Below, piece after piece: positions 59,843 to 64,000 of a DNA stretch of 64,000 nt. Numbering within the stretch: the first letter of the stretch is position 1; each line of letters opens with the position of its first letter. The notes beneath the pieces were generated by a model. It searched no databases. It was not told where the DNA came from and saw only the letters and a program-made list of their open reading frames with translations. Origin of the DNA: Macrococcoides equi. Lineage in GTDB: Bacteria > Bacillota > Bacilli > Staphylococcales > Staphylococcaceae. Both the position numbers and the translations under genes were made by a program. The stretch is from the NCBI RefSeq assembly GCF_047425865.1, contig NZ_CP179735.1. The stretch is one strand, 5' to 3'.

Positions 59843-60030
59843 ATGAGACCAAGTAGATAATTAATATATCTTTAGAGAGCATACGGTTGGTGAAAGTATG
59901 TGGTAGCTTAATTGTTGAATGCATCTCATTATAAAGACAAAGTTGAATATATTTTAAGTGAGTAGATTTATCTACTAATCAGAGTGGAACCGTGCAGAAG
60001 CACCTCTTATTTTAGAGGTGCTTCTTTTTA
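59843..60030 (+). promoter_or_regulatory. Cysteine T-box leader of cysE-cysS
   Basis: A tRNA-sensing leader. The T-box sequence AGAGTGGAACCGTG is at 59981-59994; the bulge TGGA would pair with UCCA, the 3' end expected of tRNA-Cys. A TGC (Cys) codon at 59920-59922, following GAA, is a good specifier. The terminator stem is GAAGCACCTCT (59997-60007) with AGAGGTGCTTC (60014-60024) and TTTTT. Uncharged tRNA-Cys should favour the antiterminator and expression of cysE and cysS. The specifier position was assigned by eye. Confidence 0.92.
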
Positions 60031-60050
60031 TTATAATTGGGGGTGTAGGA

Positions 60051-60692
60051 ATGTTTTCAAGGATTAAAGATGACATTAACATGGTATTTGAGCAAGATCC
60101 AGCTGCGAGAAGTAGTTTGGAAGTATTTCTTACTTATTCAGGATTACACGCTGTATGGTGGCATTTAGTTGCACATTGGTTCTTTAACCGCAAAATGTAT
60201 TTTGTGGCGCGTGCAATCAGCCAAATTTCAAGATTCTTCTCTGGTATTGAAATCCATCCGGGTGCTAAAATCGGGAAACGTTTATTCATTGACCACGGGA
60301 TGGGAATAGTTATTGGTGAAACATGTACAATTGGAGATAACGTTACGATTTATCAAGGTGTCACACTAGGTGGTACTGGGAAGGAAAGTGGCAAACGTCA
60401 CCCTGATATTGGAGATAATGTTTTAATTGCTGCAGGAGCTAAAGTATTAGGCAATATTCAGATTGGTAACAATGTGAATATCGGTGCTAACTCAGTAGTA
60501 TTAAAATGCGTTCCTGATTACTCTACAGTCGTAGGTATTCCAGGGCATATCGTGAAACAAAATGGTGTAAGAGTCGGTAAAAGCTTTGATCATACAAATT
60601 TACCGGATCCTATTTATGAAAAACTAAAAGAATTAGAAAGACATATCGAGGCAACGAAAAAGGGAGAGATTATTGATGATTACGTTATATAA
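60051..60692 (+). CDS. cysE: Serine O-acetyltransferase
   Basis: Makes O-acetylserine, the CysK substrate. An alpha-helical N terminus is followed by a left-handed beta helix of hexapeptide repeats: GIEIHPGAKIGKRLFIDHGMGIVIGETCTIGDNVTIYQGVTLGGTGKESGKRHP. It has 213 residues. I chose ATG 60051 because GGGGGTG lies 6 nt upstream; the frame from 60018 would start within the T-box terminator. The last 17 bases overlap cysS. Confidence 0.96.
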   Translation: MFSRIKDDINMVFEQDPAARSSLEVFLTYSGLHAVWWHLVAHWFFNRKMYFVARAISQISRFFSGIEIHPGAKIGKRLFIDHGMGIVIGETCTIGDNVTIYQGVTLGGTGKESGKRHPDIGDNVLIAAGAKVLGNIQIGNNVNIGANSVVLKCVPDYSTVVGIPGHIVKQNGVRVGKSFDHTNLPDPIYEKLKELERHIEATKKGEIIDDYVI

Positions 60693-62070
60693 CACATTAA
60701 GTCGAAAGAAAGAAAAATTTGTACCGCTTGAAGAGGGTAAGGTTAAGATGTACGTGTGTGGTCCAACGGTTTATAACTACATTCACATTGGTAATGCTCG
60801 ACCTGCTATCAGCTTTGATGTAGTAAGACGCTACTTTGAATATCGCGGTTATGAAGTGAACTACGTATCAAACTTTACAGATGTAGATGATAAATTAATT
60901 AAAGCAGCAAACGAACTTAATTCTACTGTTCCTGAAGTCGCTGATCGTTTTATTGCGGCATACTTTGAAGATACTGGCGCATTAAATTGTAAACATGCAA
61001 CACATCATCCACGTGTAATGGATCATATGGATGACATTATAGAGTTTATCGAGGAATTAATTAAAAAAGACTATGCCTATGAAAGCAGCGGGGATGTGTA
61101 TTTCAGAACGCGTAAGTTTGATGGATACGGAAAGCTCAGCCATCAATCAATTGATGAGTTAAAAGTAGGTGCGCGTATTGCAACAGGTGAATTAAAAGAT
61201 GATGCACTAGACTTCGCATTATGGAAGAGTGCCAAACCTGGAGAAATTAGCTGGGATTCTCCGTGGGGTAAAGGTCGTCCGGGTTGGCATATAGAGTGTT
61301 CGGTGATGGCGAAAAAACATTTAGGTGATTCAATTGATATTCATGCAGGTGGATCTGATTTAGCGTTCCCACATCATGAAAATGAAATTGCGCAATCTGA
61401 AGCGCATAATGACACAACATTTGCGAACTACTGGATGCATAATGGTTTTATTAATATCGATAATGAAAAAATGAGTAAATCATTAGGTAACTTTATATTA
61501 GTGCATGACATTATTAAAGAAGTGAACCCTAACGTGTTACGTTTCTTTATGATTAGTGTACATTACAGAAATCCAATCAACTACAACATGGAGCTTGTGA
61601 CGAGCGCAAAAGCAGGATTAGAACGTATTCAAAACGCATATGCAGCTTTAAAGGAGCGTCAGGAAATTTCAGTAGATGTGGTTGATCACAGTGAAATGAT
61701 TAAAACAATAGACGATATATTATTACAATTTGAAACGGCGATGGATGATGATTTTAATACGGCTAATGCAATTACAGCTTGGTATGAATTGGCCAAACAG
61801 GCAAACATCTATAATCAGAAAGATTCAACAGATTTAAAAGTTATTGAACGTTTCCTTGAGGTCTTTGAAATTATCAGTGATGTTTTAGGGGTTAAACTTG
61901 TGGAAGAAGCAGAACTATTAGACGAAGATATTGAAGCTTTAATTGCAGAACGTGAGGCAGCTCGTAAGGAAAGAAACTTTGCACGTGCAGATGAAATCCG
62001 TGACATGCTTAAAGAGAGAAATATTATTCTGGAAGATACAGCACAAGGTGTGAGATTTAAACGTGGTTAA
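60676..62070 (+). CDS. cysS: Cysteinyl-tRNA synthetase
   Basis: Charges tRNA-Cys. A class I enzyme with the zinc-site Cys and HIGH-like motif in YVCGPTVYNYIHIGNAR, WHIECSVMA, HHENEIAQSEA and KMSKSLGNF. It has 465 residues counted from the TTG at 60673, or 464 from ATG 60676, which I prefer because AGGGAGA precedes it. Shares the T-box with cysE, linking cysteine supply to its charging. Confidence 0.97.
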   Translation: MITLYNTLSRKKEKFVPLEEGKVKMYVCGPTVYNYIHIGNARPAISFDVVRRYFEYRGYEVNYVSNFTDVDDKLIKAANELNSTVPEVADRFIAAYFEDTGALNCKHATHHPRVMDHMDDIIEFIEELIKKDYAYESSGDVYFRTRKFDGYGKLSHQSIDELKVGARIATGELKDDALDFALWKSAKPGEISWDSPWGKGRPGWHIECSVMAKKHLGDSIDIHAGGSDLAFPHHENEIAQSEAHNDTTFANYWMHNGFINIDNEKMSKSLGNFILVHDIIKEVNPNVLRFFMISVHYRNPINYNMELVTSAKAGLERIQNAYAALKERQEISVDVVDHSEMIKTIDDILLQFETAMDDDFNTANAITAWYELAKQANIYNQKDSTDLKVIERFLEVFEIISDVLGVKLVEEAELLDEDIEALIAEREAARKERNFARADEIRDMLKERNIILEDTAQGVRFKRG

Positions 62071-62464
62071 TGAAGCAAGTTTGTACAATCCACTGACACT
62101 TGCATACCTTGGTGATGCTGTACTTGATTTATACGTACGAGATTATATTGTGCGAGAGATGAACAAGAAGCCCAATGAATTACATCGTCAAGCTACTTTT
62201 TTCGTATCAGCTAAGAGTCAGGCAGCGACATTCGATACACTTGTGGGTGAAAATTACTTTACTGCGCAGGAGACAGAGATATTGATGCGCGGACGAAATG
62301 CCAAAAGTCATACGCGCGCTAAAAATACGGATGTTATCTCTTATAAAAAGAGTACTGCACTGGAAGCGGTCATCGGTTATTTACACTTAAATAACGAAAC
62401 AGAAAGATTACAGGTGTTACTTGAAAAAATTGTAACATTATGTGAAATGAGGGGTAAGCAATGA
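62063..62464 (+). CDS. mrnC: Mini-ribonuclease 3
   Basis: An RNase III-like dimer lacking the dsRNA-binding domain; it trims 23S rRNA precursor ends in Bacillus. NPLTLAYLGDAVLDLYVRDYI holds the catalytic acidic residues, and RGRNAKSHTRAKNTDVISYKKSTALEAVIGYL follows. It has 133 residues and starts at GTG 62063 inside the end of cysS. Its likely targets are the 23S processing stems seen in this window. Confidence 0.95.
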   Translation: MVNEASLYNPLTLAYLGDAVLDLYVRDYIVREMNKKPNELHRQATFFVSAKSQAATFDTLVGENYFTAQETEILMRGRNAKSHTRAKNTDVISYKKSTALEAVIGYLHLNNETERLQVLLEKIVTLCEMRGKQ

Positions 62465-63210
62465 ACAAGCAAACGAATGATGAAATTATTGTAGGACGTC
62501 ATGCGGTTAAGAGTGCGATAGAATCAGAACATGAAATTAATAAAGTATTTATTCAGGAAGGCATCAATAAATCTCAAATTTCCAGTATTTTAAACCTTTG
62601 CAAAGAGCGTAAGATAATTGTTCAGACGGTACCCAAGTCGAAACTCGACCATTTATCAGATGTACCGCATCAAGGTATTATGGCGATGATTTCACCTTAT
62701 GAATATGTGGAGCTTGATGATTTTTTAAGTGCACGTAATACGGAAGCATTGAGTACTATTATGATTTTGGATGGTCTGGAAGATCCACATAATTTAGGTT
62801 CAATCTTAAGAACAGCAGATGCGATTGGTATTGACGGTATTATGATTCCAAAGCGACGTTCGGTGAGTTTAAATCAAACGGTTGTTAAAGCATCAACTGG
62901 AGCGATTGAACATGTGCCTGTGATGCGTGTAACAAATATCAGTCAGGCGATTGATAAATTAAAAGAGAACGGATACTGGGTTGCGGGTACGGATGCAAAG
63001 CAATCCGTAGATTATCGTAAGATGGATGCTAATATGAATTTAGCAATTGTCATTGGCTCAGAAGGTGAGGGGATGAGTCGCCTTGTAAAAGATAAATGTG
63101 ACTTTTTAATCCATTTGCCGATGGTTGGACATGTAAATAGTTTAAATGCTTCTGTAGCAGCAAGTTTATTAATGTATGAAGTTTATCGTAAAAGGAATCC
63201 GATAGACTAA
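62461..63210 (+). CDS. rlmB: 23S rRNA (guanosine(2251)-2'-O)-methyltransferase RlmB-type (SPOUT family)
   Basis: An SPOUT (TrmH-type) methyltransferase with an N-terminal L30e-like RNA-binding domain (1-~80, GRHAVKSAIESEHEINKVF) and the knotted catalytic domain (LDGLEDPHNLGSILRTADAIGIDGIMIP, IVIGSEGEGMSRL, SLNASVAASLLMYE). It has 249 residues. The target base is inferred from the family. It overlaps mrnC by 4 nt and rae1 by 1 nt. Confidence 0.92.
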   Translation: MNKQTNDEIIVGRHAVKSAIESEHEINKVFIQEGINKSQISSILNLCKERKIIVQTVPKSKLDHLSDVPHQGIMAMISPYEYVELDDFLSARNTEALSTIMILDGLEDPHNLGSILRTADAIGIDGIMIPKRRSVSLNQTVVKASTGAIEHVPVMRVTNISQAIDKLKENGYWVAGTDAKQSVDYRKMDANMNLAIVIGSEGEGMSRLVKDKCDFLIHLPMVGHVNSLNASVAASLLMYEVYRKRNPID

Positions 63211-63728
63211 TGATTAAAAGATATACCATTATCGATGGATATAATGTCATAGGTCAAAGTGCAAAATTAAAAAAACTTGCTAAAGAATCATTAGAAGAAG
63301 CACGTATGCAACTATTACTTGAAATCGCCAATTACAATGCGCGTATAGCTGATGAAATGATTGTTGTGTTCGATGCTTATGATGTGAAGACACACGAACG
63401 TGAAGAAGTGTTTCATGGTATTCGTATTGTATTCTCGAGAGAGAAAGAAACAGCTGATGCAGTCATTGAGAGGCTCGTACATGAAATGTACGAAAAACAT
63501 ATTACAACAATTAAAGTGGTAACAAGTGATCTATCAGAACAGCATACCATTTTTGGTAGCGGTGCTTTGAGAATCCCCTCACGTGAATTTATCAGTAATT
63601 TACGTGAAGAAGAAAAAAATGTCGCAAAAGATATGCGTAGTATGGGAAATCAGAAGCCAAGAACACGTATTGAAATTGATGAAACGACAAAAGCTCGTCT
63701 GGAAAGATTGAGAAGAGGAGAAATTTAA
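63210..63728 (+). CDS. rae1: Ribosome-associated A-site endonuclease Rae1 (YacP, NYN domain)
   Basis: A NYN/PIN-like RNase that in Bacillus cuts certain mRNAs in the ribosomal A site. IIDGYNVIGQ (catalytic Asp), MIVVFDAYDV, FSREKETADAVIERLVHE and VVTSDLSEQHTIFGSGALRI mark the domain. It has 172 residues. It begins at TAATG overlap with rlmB. Confidence 0.92.
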   Translation: MIKRYTIIDGYNVIGQSAKLKKLAKESLEEARMQLLLEIANYNARIADEMIVVFDAYDVKTHEREEVFHGIRIVFSREKETADAVIERLVHEMYEKHITTIKVVTSDLSEQHTIFGSGALRIPSREFISNLREEEKNVAKDMRSMGNQKPRTRIEIDETTKARLERLRRGEI

Positions 63729-63807
63729 TTCAAGGTAATTTTATTGTTTGAGATAATGATATTTAACAGCTAAGCTAAAGAAAAAACATAATACGAGGTT
63801 TAGCAAA

Positions 63808-64000
63808 ATGATGTTTAAAACGTATACGCAAATCATTTGTGAAGAACAAACGGTATATCATCTACAGCCTATTGAAACAATTGTTAAAGATATACAGGAT
63901 GGCAATATCGATGCGTTTGAAAGTCTTGTGGCAAGGCTGCGTAATGGGATAGCTATTCATATTAGAAGAATTTCTTTTAAAGATTATGATGCGCTGTATC
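63808..64000 (+). CDS. Probable SigH-like sigma factor, cut by the window edge
   Basis: An open frame from ATG 63808 runs to the edge without a stop (64 residues seen). The stretch IQDGNIDAFESLVARLRN resembles the start of sigma-70 region 2 (GD..AFE.L). In staphylococci sigH stands right after rae1 (yacP). GAGG lies upstream at 63795-63798, about 9 nt before the start; a second ATG follows at 63811. Only the N terminus is visible, so the assignment rests mostly on position. Confidence 0.65.
   Translation, partial: MMFKTYTQIICEEQTVYHLQPIETIVKDIQDGNIDAFESLVARLRNGIAIHIRRISFKDYDALY

Overview
The window is a low-GC Firmicutes chromosome segment whose gene order follows the Staphylococcaceae: rrn, Orn/Lys/Arg decarboxylase, tmk, pstA, holB, ricT, yabA, then metG to glmU, prs, ctc, pth, mfd, ftsH, hslO, cysK, fol genes, lysS, rrn, pdxR/pdxST, ctsR-mcsA-mcsB-clpC, radA, cysES, rlmB. 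The 16S sequence and the presence of ispD and ispF (methylerythritol pathway, absent from typical staphylococci, which use mevalonate) point to Macrococcus/Macrococcoides rather than Staphylococcus. This placement is from memory of the families, not from a search.

Layout. 1-2984: the 3' part of one rrn operon (23S lacking about 150 nt, then 5S). 3170-9471: decarboxylase, tmk, the c-di-AMP receptor gene pstA, and a tightly packed replication/RNA-modification run (holB-ricT-yabA-trmN6-yazA-rsmI). 9524-9799: an AbrB-type regulator on the minus strand. 10103-18953: metG, tatD, rnmV, rsmA, veg, ispE, purR, ridA, spoVG, glmU. 19037-30690: prs, ctc (with a sigma-B-type promoter), pth, mfd, a flippase, yabN, rqcP, divIC, an S1 protein, tilS, hpt. 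30816-39073: ftsH, hslO, cysK, folP-folB-folK, dusB, lysS. 39193-45477: a second, complete rrn operon that begins with a 5S gene and eight tRNAs, then 16S, tRNA-Ile, 23S, 5S. 45610-50134: a NERD-domain gene behind pdxR on the minus strand, then pdxS-pdxT and a nitroreductase. 50292-54593: the CtsR regulon operon with a clear CtsR operator. 54746-63728: radA, yacL, ispD, ispF, gltX, a cysteine T-box, cysE, cysS, mrnC, rlmB, rae1. The last 193 bases hold the start of a probable sigH-like sigma factor.

How the genes work together. Most are housekeeping genes for translation (four aminoacyl-tRNA synthetases, rRNA and tRNA modification and maturation), replication and repair control, precursor supply (PRPP, UDP-GlcNAc, folate, isoprenoid, PLP, cysteine) and protein quality control (FtsH, Hsp33, McsB/ClpC). 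Readable control signals include tandem veg promoters, a PurBox pair at purR, a sigma-B promoter at ctc, a CtsR box, a Cys T-box and two rrn promoters.

I found no clearly new multi-gene system. The best leads are: (1) a NERD/zinc-ribbon/HTH protein co-directional with pdxR and followed by two similar inverted repeats; (2) a McsA lacking its N-terminal zinc module; (3) indels at near-invariant positions in the 16S and 23S genes, probably unresolved assembly errors confined to the rRNA repeats; (4) repeated TTCGACA sites in the abrB/metG intergenic region.
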